From: Marthasterias glacialis
Taxonomy: Eukaryota; Echinodermata; Asteroidea; Forcipulatida; Asteriidae
DNA length: 64,000 nucleotides
Direction of reading: 5' to 3'
Assembly (NCBI GenBank): GCA_911728455.2
Contig: OU452239.1
Location: 8,064,884-8,128,883 of the forward strand
The notes beneath the pieces are model-generated. The model ran no database searches, was not told where the DNA came from, and saw nothing but the letters and a program-made list of their open reading frames with translations. Within the stretch, counting starts at the first letter, position 1, and each line of letters begins with the position of its first letter. Below are positions 31,601 through 38,329 of this stretch, one piece after another. Position numbers and translations under genes: made by a program.

Positions 31601-32328
31601 CTTCCCACTCCAACTTAAAACAAGCAGACAATAGACCTTTATCATGGTGCAGCCATCTTGTTTTTCTCCCATTCAAATCAATGTAACCAAACCGAGACTG
31701 GAAGGGCAAATAGTCAGGTTCCTTTTTGAACAGCGAACATCAGCATCCATTACTGTATTGGATGCAGGGCACATGACCAAGATGGTTGCAGCATGATAAA
31801 GGTCTATTGCTTTAGTTTTGAAACAACTCTTAAAACCTACTTCTTCCTGAAATCATAGCTCTGATCTTTTGGTTGTTTTCATGCTTCAAGGCAGAGTTTT
31901 TGTTTTACACAAAGGAGTATCATTCTTGACAGATATGTTGCACTAGAAATGCCCATTATTATTATTATTAAAGTCAAGAAAATTTTAAGTTTCCCTACTG
32001 TCGCTTATTTTGATTGCTGCATTCAAAATAAACATGTATATGAACGTGCAGGGACTCCCATAAACTTTGCTTTGTTCTTTTCACTAAAACAAGACCCCCA
32101 AATTTGATGAAACGTTCACAATTTGGTTTAGATGGTGTGTTGATTGAAAGCTAGTGGATGGGAATGAATGTACTAATCAAAAAACCACCAATGTAAAATC
32201 CCTCGACATCTAGATTGCATCGTTACTATTTTCATATTTGTTTTTTTTGCCAACAGGCAGCAAAGCATCTGGAGTTCTTCTTTGATCAGCTGGTCCCCCG
32301 TAGCCAGGGTGAAATCATACCCATGTAA
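10659..32328 (+). CDS. DNAAF8: DNAAF8 (C16orf71/DAAP1-like): dynein axonemal assembly factor with NDK-like extension
   Basis: Twenty-two coding exons: 10659-10835, 11584-12322, 12645-12864, 13830-14025, 14954-15009, 15928-16047, 16574-16643, 17155-17484, 18769-20168, 21093-21265, 21696-21920, 22525-22799, 23889-24117, 24524-24847, 25977-26146, 26434-26629, 27289-27383, 27965-28115, 29127-29371, 30236-30321, 30862-30931, 32257-32328. All junctions are GT-AG, phases agree, and the total is 5,619 nt (1,872 codons plus TAA). Human C16orf71 blocks appear in order: ADVQAKLPSID (human AVKDQLPSLD), EDIDLDQLLGS (AWDLDDILQS), LMEKLAQLC (LMEQLALLC), ETVFLDLR (PTIFIDLR), then an acidic Ser/Glu/Asp tract. 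A basic EEMAKKIREQREQE helix (exon 8) precedes a 1,400-bp exon and five NDK-like modules that human lacks. Known role of the family: a cytoplasmic DynAP-localised factor for outer-arm dynein. Some junctions have nearby alternative GT/AG choices. The gene identity is more certain than each border. Confidence 0.9.
10868..11020. repeat. Short interspersed repeat just inside DNAAF8 intron 1
   Basis: cgacacgcagagcacttac followed by CCATTTTGGGAGTCAAAATG is repeated in diverged form at 21,356-21,460 (cgacgcgcagcatgtgcc, CCATTTTGGGAGTAAAAAGG). It explains why the reading frame of exon 1 stays open past its donor at 10,836 for 38 codons. Confidence 0.5.
12931..13195. repeat. MITE, ATAGACC(A/G)AT-CATTAAGCC family, full copy
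   Basis: The left end ATAGACCAATCCATTAAGCC is mirrored by GGCTTAATGGATTGGTCTAT at the right. The interior has a second inverted layer (gaccaatcacagc / gctgtgattgg). Other copies are at 34,050-34,281 and 34,551-35,197. Length about 265 bp; no coding capacity. Confidence 0.85.
14115..14790 (+). repeat. 3' end of a CR1/L2-like LINE (dead)
   Basis: Broken frames give VVRTSITSQLDYCDSLLYG, then NPAARLIFSVKSS, LFTNLHWIHIQQQI, and DRSFSKAGPKLWVHYS. These are the usual C-terminal tail of CR1/L2 reverse transcriptases. Stops and frameshifts separate the pieces. It lies in DNAAF8 intron 4. Confidence 0.8.
15239..15433. repeat. MITE, ACCTTATGCACATGACGTCA family
   Basis: ACCTTATGCACATGACATCA at the left and TGACGTCAATCCATAAG at the right form the inverted ends. 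The interior shares tagggtgccctc and tagaggtcaaa with the copy at 63,483-63,653. Confidence 0.75.
15645..15835. repeat. Diverged MITE, GGGCCAATTTCA-AGAGCTG family
   Basis: GGGCCAATTTCAAAGAGCTGCC at the left; aggttaccaaccaattatcc and a decayed right end (gtttaccagctcaattg). It resembles 7,969-8,161. Located in DNAAF8 intron 5. Confidence 0.5.
16255..16492. repeat. 21-bp minisatellite in DNAAF8 intron 6
   Basis: About 11 copies of AGTTTTCTGTCTTGGTAAATG with small changes (gtgaat, gtctcg, gtctgg). Since 21 is a multiple of 3, one frame on each strand encodes a regular heptapeptide repeat, but the tract is intronic. Confidence 0.9.
17930..18317 (+). repeat. tRNA-headed SINE, nearly complete
   Basis: The B box GGTTCGAGTCCCGG at 17,969-17,982 is followed by TGACACTTGTGTCCTTAAGC, CTTCGGATGGGACGTAAAGC, then CAGCACCTTGTAAACCATTA, and ends GCGCTATATAAGAACTGC plus (ATT)n. 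The 5' A box is missing or diverged. Same family as 34,707-35,100. In DNAAF8 intron 8. Confidence 0.8.
19558..19992 (+). other. NDK-like module 1 of DNAAF8
   Basis: Residues ~900-1044, wholly inside exon 9. The order follows the nucleoside diphosphate kinase fold: a first strand and helix (MTLVYKTVYRNPKHMIG), a second strand (GLDISGLRLLYHSEELL), the GPILAIAVRGAMARTRWLD block (NDK GP-V-A-V-EG-NAV), AVGPSDPQLARR (NDK GATDP-A), then a C-terminal helix YELALWFGG. The NAIHGSDS box is absent (IYCPRNP at that place), so no phosphotransfer His is present. Inference: a structural or binding module, not an enzyme. Confidence 0.7.
20169..21092. other. DNAAF8 intron 9 with a decayed histone-hairpin-type repeat
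   Basis: 20,775-20,955 shares gtggttctga, gtcttctc, CAGAGCATACTGTTCAAAGC and cttctcccaagaaga with the repeat at 28,920-29,040, but its hairpin is eroded. The rest is AT-rich sequence with no recognised feature. Confidence 0.4.
21108..22640 (+). other. NDK-like module 2 of DNAAF8 (strongly degenerate)
   Basis: Spread over exons 10-12 (residues ~1107-1274). SDVFLVVSPIVPPICVG resembles the first NDK strand with the IKPDAV site replaced. It is followed by a basic IRGYQLRGIRRLRLNN helix/strand and, after a linker rich in Ser, Pro and Thr, PSLVILLRMENAMHHAACLI, which matches the GP-LAL-L--ENAV block. No His-Gly-Ser motif is seen. This is the least certain of the five; a profile-profile comparison would decide. 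Confidence 0.45.
22855..23060. repeat. MITE, AATTTCATA / AAGCAGCA family
   Basis: Pieces typical of the 7,969 family (ggtcaccagccaaa, gaactgcttgtgactgg, ccataagcagaaagc, cagatccaatttcata-type end) are present in DNAAF8 intron 12, with a second half-copy trailing to about 23,190. Termini are diverged. Confidence 0.45.
24235..24370. repeat. Interspersed repeat, also inverted at 34,375-34,480
   Basis: TTTCACAAAGCACTAAGATT and ACATCACACTTTGCTAAGCA here return on the opposite strand at 34,375-34,480 (gctaagcaaagtgtgacgtc, agatgaatcttggtgc). Copies are roughly 120 bp and non-coding. Confidence 0.6.
24890..24980. repeat. Compact MITE with GGTGGCAGCAGAC termini beside DNAAF8 exon 14
   Basis: ACTAGGTGGCAGCAGACGTA and its mirror CTGCTGCCACCTAG flank about 55 bp. 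It begins 43 bp after the exon 14 donor (24,848). The family is also seen at 4,228-4,373. Confidence 0.8.
25449..25503. repeat. Near-perfect hairpin
   Basis: ATGAACAAGCTGCTCGGATT then agtctat faces agactaatc then AGAGTGGCTCGTTCATG, a stem of about 26 bp with almost no loop. In DNAAF8 intron 14, which is otherwise AT-rich without recognised features from 25,000 to 25,976. Confidence 0.65.
25983..27350 (+). other. NDK-like module 4 of DNAAF8 (best preserved, keeps the IHGS box)
   Basis: Exons 15-17 (residues ~1514-1655). TTVMVIKPLAFRKHLSKIL keeps the NDK VIKPD lysine, though the Asp is Leu. FTVVAAKLTVITSDQAKEL follows, then SGPVLLLCLQRENAVRKLL, LGPSNPQDARKQ, and NNGIHGSENYAAAVSEQKLLF. The last is a clear version of N-A-I-H-G-S-D-S plus the C-terminal helix, with the presumed catalytic His at residue ~1633. 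The residues equal to Tyr52, Arg58 and Arg88 of canonical NDK look substituted and the Kpn loop seems absent, so activity is doubtful. The IHGS motif is split by the exon 16/17 junction (26,629/27,289). Confidence 0.75.
27384..27665. repeat. ~60-bp minisatellite starting at the DNAAF8 exon 17 donor
   Basis: Degenerate units carrying ACAAGGTAAACTAGT, tatacataagata and gcagttacaaa repeat four to five times directly after the exon 17 donor (AAG|GTAATCTAGT at 27,383/27,384). The same AAGGTAATCTAGT recurs at 27,601-27,613, so the unit includes a copy of the splice site. Confidence 0.75.
28141..29040. repeat. Repeat region bounded by histone-type 3' stem-loops
   Basis: 28,997-29,012 (plus) reads GGCTCTTTTCAGAGCC, a 6-bp stem with a TTTC loop, as in metazoan replication-dependent histone mRNAs, with CAAAAGAGA at 29,024-29,032 resembling the U7 element. 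On the minus strand, 28,177-28,162 reads GGTTCTTTTCAGAACC, the same fold with a compensated C-G to T-A pair. Neither follows a histone gene; both lie in DNAAF8 intron 18. Upstream of the second is CGAGCAGAGTATGCTGTTCG, which also occurs in decayed form at 20,875. Confidence 0.7.
29592..29732. repeat. Double-hairpin MITE with CACAGTGAGGCCTGG termini
   Basis: GAGGCCTGGTTCTCGATAAT and its reverse complement enclose the element. Inside, a second ggttctcgataatttta...gagaacc hairpin repeats the first head to tail, so the element is two hairpins in a row. Flanking TTTAA on both sides may be a target duplication. Confidence 0.85.
31170..31365. repeat. 17-bp minisatellite in DNAAF8 intron 21
   Basis: About 11 copies of TCTAGAATAGTTCTGGG (variants tttagaatgg, ggaatagttcagg). 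Non-coding. Confidence 0.9.
31400..31970 (+). repeat. LINE 3' fragment split by a MITE
   Basis: HPVSSLWNSFPLQLKTSRQ and, after the interruption, a frame reading SFETTLKTYFFLKS form the usual C-terminus of CR1/L2-type proteins, followed by (ATT)n at 31,955. The MITE at 31,630-31,809 has ends CAATAGACCTTTATCATG and CATGATAAAGGTCTATTG. Confidence 0.75.
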
Positions 32329-33193
32329 AAAAAGCACAGTAAGTACCATGGAGTATTGTTAACACAAATAATGAATATTTCTGAGTGTAATGGTGAGAAT
32401 TTATTGGTGAGTTGAAATATGGAATGTTCCATTCAGCCAGGGGAAGCCGAGACGAGTAGAACATATTCCATCTTTCAATAAATGAAAAAGTTCTCTCCGT
32501 CGCACATATGCACAGCATTCGTTACTTGCTGTATAACATTCTAATAGATCTTAGTGACTTGACTGGAGGATAAAACAAACATAATTTCATTCTGATTCTG
32601 ACAAGACTGTATGCTGTCATCCCTCTTCGCACTGCTGTGTATAACACATGGTGTGGTCTGGCGTGCAATAGTCAAAACATCTGGGACGAAAAGACACAGT
32701 GAATAGTACTACAATGCACCGTAGGCCATGTAATATGTTGATTTATGAACGCCACATGACCTACAATCCTCCGATCAAATGACGAAGATCTACATGTACA
32801 TGGGTGTTATTGAATCAATTTTGTATACCACACGAAAAGTTCCTTGTCATTTGATTGGCGGAACACGTGTCACGTGTCGTCCTTTATTTTGCTATGTATA
32901 CTGCCACGATGCTCCAAAAATTTAGTATGGATAATCAATAGACGCTTCGCAGCGTTGTTCCCACATTATATATTTAAAAATATTTTGTCCAAACGAGGCG
33001 AGGTCATGTGACTGGCCGACAAGTTTGGTATCTGCTTGGAGCCGTCTACGTAGTTTAGAAGGGGTTTTAGAATTTTCAGGGTGTGGGGTGGATGAGTTTC
33101 CGTGTCTGTTTCATGTTTATTGTGAAAGCATTTCAAATGACAAGGATCTACATGCGTGGGTTATGTAAAACAAATATTGAATGCATTTCGTTT

Positions 33194-33305
33194 GTGCACT
33201 GTGGCAGAATATAATCTCTTGGTGAAATCTGGCTATTCCATGTTACTCGGCCAATAGCCCAAATTTCACCTCATGATTATATTCTGCGACAATGCACTCA
33301 TATAC
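33194..33305. repeat. Inverted repeat
   Basis: GCAGAATATAATCTC and ggtgaaatctggctatt are mirrored by aatagcccaaatttcacc and GATTATATTCTGCGACAATG. It lies in the candidate 3'UTR intron; no coding. Confidence 0.65.
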
Positions 33306-34049
33306 ATTCTGTACTTGTTTAATATTCTTGACCAAAAGAGGGCACATTTACTTATGAAACTTTTAGTTATGAAACGTTTAATGGGTAAAAAATATTCAAA
33401 ATAACTGAAACAGGGTGTCAAGGTAAATATTGAATGATTTAGAATGACATAACCCTAGTGTCGAGAATAAGAGCATTTATTTGGGTTTTGCCTAGCACAA
33501 GGGAAATCAAGAAATCAAATTATTTTACTTTTACTGAAAAGCTTAAGTGAAACAAGTCTACCAATTTCTCTCTGTTTTCTCAAGAGCATGTTAAATATGT
33601 TGCAGTACTGTTACCAGTGGGATAATACCAGATGTAGTGGCTGGTTTTGGGGACATAAATTTGCTGGTTGTTGTTTTAGTATTGGTCTTGAAAGTTCTTG
33701 TTCTTGTAAGAGGCAATTTAAAATAATTATTACAATTACAAAGATTTTATCTAGCGCCAAATTCACATACAAGACGCACAGTGCGCTTCACAATTTACAA
33801 TTTAAAAGCAAGACCAGTTGTAATTAAAATGTATTCGTAATGTGAACAATAACGTGTGTTCCTTTTGCTGCAGTTCTGTGTGGGGCAAGAATGAAGAGAA
33901 GCCTGAAACAAAAACATTAATGATGATTCGAGAATCTGAAAAAGTTCACTTCGTGAAAATGTAAATCTACCATGTCTTTCCAAGTGCCTTTGATGAAGTC
34001 CAAATGAAATGTAACTTTCAGCTGATAATTTTGTACAAGACATTGATCA

Positions 34050-34281
34050 ATAGACCGATTTCTTAAGCCCCCCCATGCGTGTTGACCAATCACAGCCTTG
34101 GCTACGCCACCGAAAGTCCGGCAAAAGGCTGACAGGATAAAAATCCTATTAGAAAAAGTAAACATGCATTCACGTCATGCAGTGTGGTATTGAAGAGACC
34201 CACATTGTGCTCCCCACGTGATGTAGCCAATGCTGTGATTGGTCAGTATGTTTAGGGGGCGGGGCTTAATGGATTAGTCCA
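34050..34281. repeat. MITE, ATAGACCGATT family
   Basis: TAGACCGATTTCTTAAGCCC at the left and GGGGCTTAATGGATTAGTCC at the right; the interior gaccaatcacagcc / gctgtgattggtcag matches the copy at 12,931-13,195. Confidence 0.85.
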
Positions 34282-34550
34282 GAGTGAACTGCCAACTCTT
34301 TGATTCCAGCAGCACAGATTTTTTAGGGCCACCTGTGGCCGATGTCGCGAAGAGCTAAAATTACAATTCAAATGTGTACGCACATTTGAATTGCTAAGCA
34401 AAGTGTGACGTCACAGCACAGATCACTGTGGTATTATTGACGACTCGTCTCAAGATGAATCTTGGTGCTTCATGAAAGTAAACTCTGGCTGCAGACATCT
34501 TTGAGGCTTGTGCTTGACTAAGAATGACTATAGACTTTAAATGACTTTAA

Positions 34551-35197
34551 ATAGACCGATTCATTAAGCCTCGCCCCCTAAACATATTGACCAATCACAA
34601 AATTTGATTAATTACCACTGTACAGGTGGGCAGCACCATGTGCATCTCTTCAGTGCCACACTGCACGACATGAATGCGTGCTATAAGTACGCACACCCAT
34701 GTTTTGTTGCGTGTCGTGGCCGAGCGGTCAAGCGCACTGGACTCAAGCTCTGGTGTTCTGATCAGCCCGGATTCGAGCCCCGGTCTTGACACTTGTGTCC
34801 TGAAGCAAGACACTTAACCATTATTGCTTCGCCCTTCGGATGGGACGTAAAGCCATTGGTCCCGTGTGTTGTGTAACGCATGTAAAAAAAACCAGTTACA
34901 CTTATCGCTAAGAAAAGGAGCTTGCCCCGGTGTTTCTGGCAGTGACTGATGAATGCGCCACAGCACCTTGTAAACAATTACGAGGTGCTACATAAATAGC
35001 TCTCATAATTCAAAAATCTCAAAAACCTGCCTTAAAAATGATATAGTAAGCTCCTTGAGTACCTATGTTGGTAGATACGTGCACTATATAAGACTCCGGT
35101 ATAGGATTATATTGTGTCGGACTTGTACTTTCAGTGGTGTAGCCAATGCTGTGATTGGTCAACACATAAGGGTGCGGGGCTTAATGGATCGGTCTAT
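34551..35197. repeat. MITE of the ATAGACCGAT family interrupted by a full SINE
   Basis: The MITE halves are 34,551-34,706 and 35,101-35,197. Rejoined, they align with 12,931-13,195 (catgttt...ataggatt). The insert at 34,707-35,100 is a SINE with an intact A box (GTGGCCGAGCGGTCAAGCGC) of Leu/Ser tRNA type, a B box GGATTCGAGCCCC, the CTTCGGATGGGACGTAAAGC body and the tail GCACTATATAAGACTCCGG. Confidence 0.85.
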
Positions 35198-35320
35198 TGA
35201 CGCAAGTGCAAATGCTGGTTTGCATTATGCGCGCAAAAGTACCCACATTTTACTGGTTGTGTGTTTAATTTATAGATTCTATAGCGTACAGAAAAGAATA
35301 AAACCAAGGCTGGGTCAGCA

Positions 35321-35602
35321 ATGGGAGACCTTTGAGACGTTAGCGGGCGCCCCAGTAACTGGTCCTTTTCTATAGAGAGGTTTCACGTGACGTCACCCGA
35401 AACCTTTTTCTAATGCTGTGTGCACAAACAGACTCCGGAAATCATTCAGCAGACGACGCGCCAACCATTGAGTTTGTACATGGCAGTACCCAACATGGCT
35501 GCGAAACGAACTTTTCTCGGGGTCATGCAACCTCTCTATTATGAGAGCAATAGAAAAGGACCGGTTACTGGGGCGCCCGCTAACGTCTCAAAAGTCTCCC
35601 AT
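35321..35602. repeat. MITE with ~50-bp inverted termini
   Basis: ATGGGAGACCTTTGAGACGT, then gcgggcgccccagtaactgg, is mirrored by ccggttactggggcgcccgc, then ACGTCTCAAAAGTCTCCCAT. The centre has gtttcacgtgacgtcacccg. About 282 bp. Confidence 0.85.
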
Positions 35603-35610
35603 TCATGAGG

Positions 35611-36931
35611 GCATTGTGAATCCGTCCCATTTTATCGGAAAAATGTTTTGCTGCAAAAAATTCTCAACACTTTTATATTGTTAGTAATGATACATTAAGT
35701 TTGATTCAGTACACAGTTCCAGAGATGTGAATAAATATCTGTACATTTTGTTTTCTTTGAGTAAGACGAATGTTTATATGTAAAATATATAATTCTAAAT
35801 ATTATTGTTCTTCCGTCCTGTAGTGAAAGTGCCTTTCTGGTTAGATGAGACCAGAATTATCAATTGACAAAATTTACGTTTGTAGGGATTAAAAAAAAAG
35901 AAGCCTTGATTAATAAGAAATTTATTTGAACTAAAAACAAATATAAATACCGTCCAATAAAGGAAAGAGTTTGAAAATAGAATTTATTTTAACTTTTCAA
36001 AAGTTTACACCGTCCATTGATGAAAAAAATTGTTCTCTAAAGATTTCCTACATTTTTTTTAATGTAGATTTGTTATAAAGTTATGTTATTGTTTTCTTGC
36101 ATGTATGGATAGCTGTTAATCCTACACAAGAAAAATTACGTTTATAATATTTATTTATAATGGTTATAAACGATTGCTTTTCCTGTGAATGCATTCCATT
36201 TGCTTGGTTTAAAAACAAAAACAAAAACCTAAATTCTGTAAATAGATTATGCTTTTTTTTTAGTAGTACTAAAAAATGTTTACAATATTTGTGGTTCCCC
36301 GCGCCAAAATCAGGCACTTCTCAGAAAAAGTTAAATGTCATGAAGTGAAGAGTGCCGCAACATCAGGCATGATTAAATTATTGTGATGTGATTGATGACT
36401 TTAACATTTTATAATATGTTGAGAAATACTTTACCTCATTAGGTGTTATTTGGAAACCCTTATTCTCACCTATTTGGCGAGCAAATACACCCAGTTTCGA
36501 GTTTGGACAGGAAGTGTATGGATGTTCAAATTTGTTAACCTTGAATTCGTAAAGACACAAGGACACCATAGATTACGTTGTCTTTCTGTTAAGGAAAAAG
36601 AAATCACCAGCCGTCCAGTTAAAAAAAAAAAAGATTGGTTAATATTTTGGTCTTTTAAAGGAAATTTTTGAAGTATACTTGTTTCTAATAAAGTGCCTTA
36701 AAAGGAAACTATTAGGGTAAAAAATTGTAAAAGAAATGTGCGTAATGCGAAAGATTGTAAATGATATAGTTTTTCGTTTGAAGATTATCATATTTCTTGG
36801 ATTAATTCATAAAAATGTCAAATTTGTTATTTTGAAATAGAAAAAAAAACAGACAAAAAGTAAAATAAATAAATAAAAATGAATGAATAAACAAGCAAGT
36901 TTTACAGTAATTGTAACACTTATGCAAAACT
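35611..36931. other. AT-rich stretch, nothing recognised
   Basis: Long A/T runs, no splice-consistent open frame, no inverted termini that I can see. It may be part of the DNAAF8 3'UTR if the 37,347 poly(A) signal is used. Confidence 0.4.
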
Positions 36932-37055
36932 GAGGCCGTATCCGAATTGGTGGCTACGTCTGTTGCTAAGGACATCTTATACTTCAACGCACGATGACGC
37001 GGCAATCCAGCCATAGCCGTAGCCGTAGCCGTAGCCGCCAATTCGGACACGGCTT
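36932..37055. repeat. Short hAT-like MITE with GTAGCC hexamers
   Basis: GAGGCCGTATCCGAATTGG and CCAATTCGGACACGGCTTC are inverted ends. Next to the right end the hexamer CCGTAG repeats four times (37,018-37,036). The flanks tgcaaaact and tctaaaact could be a decayed 8-bp target duplication, as hAT elements make. Confidence 0.75.
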
Positions 37056-37393
37056 CTCTAAAACTCCACCCAGTACATTTGACACTGCAATTGGTATTGT
37101 TTTTGATGAAATGTTTTGAGTTGTTACACTACCCTTTCCAGATACTAAATTTTGTGAATAATTAATTTGTTGTATTGAATATGGATTGTAAAGAAAATTC
37201 TGTGTACAATTCGTTCATGTTGTTGAAACATTGGTGTATGTATTGTATTTGTAAGATAAGCGCCGGATTTACTTTTTAAATTGTATTATTGCTTTTGAGT
37301 TTGTATTTGGTTTTTGTTACAAAAGAAACATTTCCTGTTTTTCCAGAATAAAGCTTGTGTAATATGAGTTGACTTGTGTAATATGAGTTGACA

Positions 37394-38329
37394 ACGTCTG
37401 AAGCCACGATTATAAGTTAGCACCGTGATTTCAAATGAGAAATACTAAAAGGTATTTTGTGCCCTCGAAAAATGCAATCACTGGAAGAAAAGCAATATTG
37501 CAAGAACTGGTATAGCTTACGTTGCGTAAGGGGAAAACGTTTATGCGTCAGGTCACGTTTGATTAGTTATTGGAAGTTCTCGCACTTGAAAATACTGCCG
37601 TTTGGTCATAATAATGAACCACACACATCCAAAATCTGTTGAACTGTTTGGATTGATGTATCATTACTGAATTATATATTTATTCAGTAAATACAGTGCG
37701 ACATTTTCGATATTATTATCACCATCCATTCCGCATGCTCGGTGTCAAGGTTTAAGTTTGTTCCCCTTCTTTTTCTCATTTAAATAACAGACTCTCACAA
37801 AAAGTAGTCAGCAATGAATATGCAAAGTCATTTGAATATTCACGAGAGAGTATGCAGAGTGAGAGACTCGTGACGGGTGAGATTGTGTTTAGTTTGGGCA
37901 TTAGGTATGTCGCTAAGAATGAGTGGAAATTCCAGACATCCCAAGGCAAGGCGCGGTCGTAAGCCGAATTGCTGGAGCGAATTTCGAGGCGAATTTGCCT
38001 GAGCAATATACTGTGAGTATTGTCATAATGTTGATTTTTAATACAATGTTTTATCATTCAAAGCCCCAGCTCAACATTGGTAAACTGACTGTAAGTTCTG
38101 CCATTCTTTGCCCAAATCAAGATATTTGTATTTCGTTGTTTCATTTGCCAAAAATGGTAGAAGTGCATTCAGCATTTTTGTTCGTATTCCTATAGGCAGA
38201 GGTTTCGTCTCACTGAGACGAAAACTATTTTTGTATCTTATTTCATTTATTATTTAAAAACGATATTACTTTAGGCAAAAATATTAAAAGGAAAGTATTC
38301 TACCATCGTTATCTTTATAACACGTAAGG
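37394..38329. other. Intergenic, nothing recognised
   Basis: A short direct duplication (ttgtgtaatatgagttgac twice at 37,355-37,393) precedes it. Open frames of up to 93 codons on either strand have no similarity that I recognise. Confidence 0.4.

Larger units (their letters stand above)
29180..32301 (+). other. NDK-like module 5 of DNAAF8
   Basis: Exons 19-22 (residues ~1734-1864). TCLLLTPPLLLTKVKGYYRG resembles the first NDK strand/helix. It is followed by HIEVMDALLVHGFTIVGMRM, an NENQARGFC helix, GPSIAVAVQRDNAVSCFDAL (NDK GP-VA-V-EG-NAV), a GEHILRPKDPKE segment in place of the His box, and the terminal helix AAKHLEFFFDQLVP. The protein ends only 8 residues later at TAA. No catalytic His-Gly-Ser is present. 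Confidence 0.65.
32329..37352 (+). other. Candidate spliced 3'UTR of DNAAF8 up to a poly(A) signal
   Basis: Ten bases after the stop codon, GCACA|GTAAGT (32,338/32,339) is a strong donor. CCTTTTGCTGCAG at 33,873 is a good acceptor for a 3'UTR exon beginning at 33,874. The stop-to-junction distance is far below 50 nt, so the intron would not be expected to trigger nonsense-mediated decay. AATAAA motifs occur at 35,730 and, with a GT-rich downstream segment, at 37,347-37,352. Which one is used cannot be seen. No open coding unit is visible in this stretch. Confidence 0.35.

Noticed and set aside
34707..34790. tRNA-Leu/Ser gene
   Set aside because: A and B boxes are good, but the sequence continues into a SINE body and interrupts a MITE, so it is a retroposon head.
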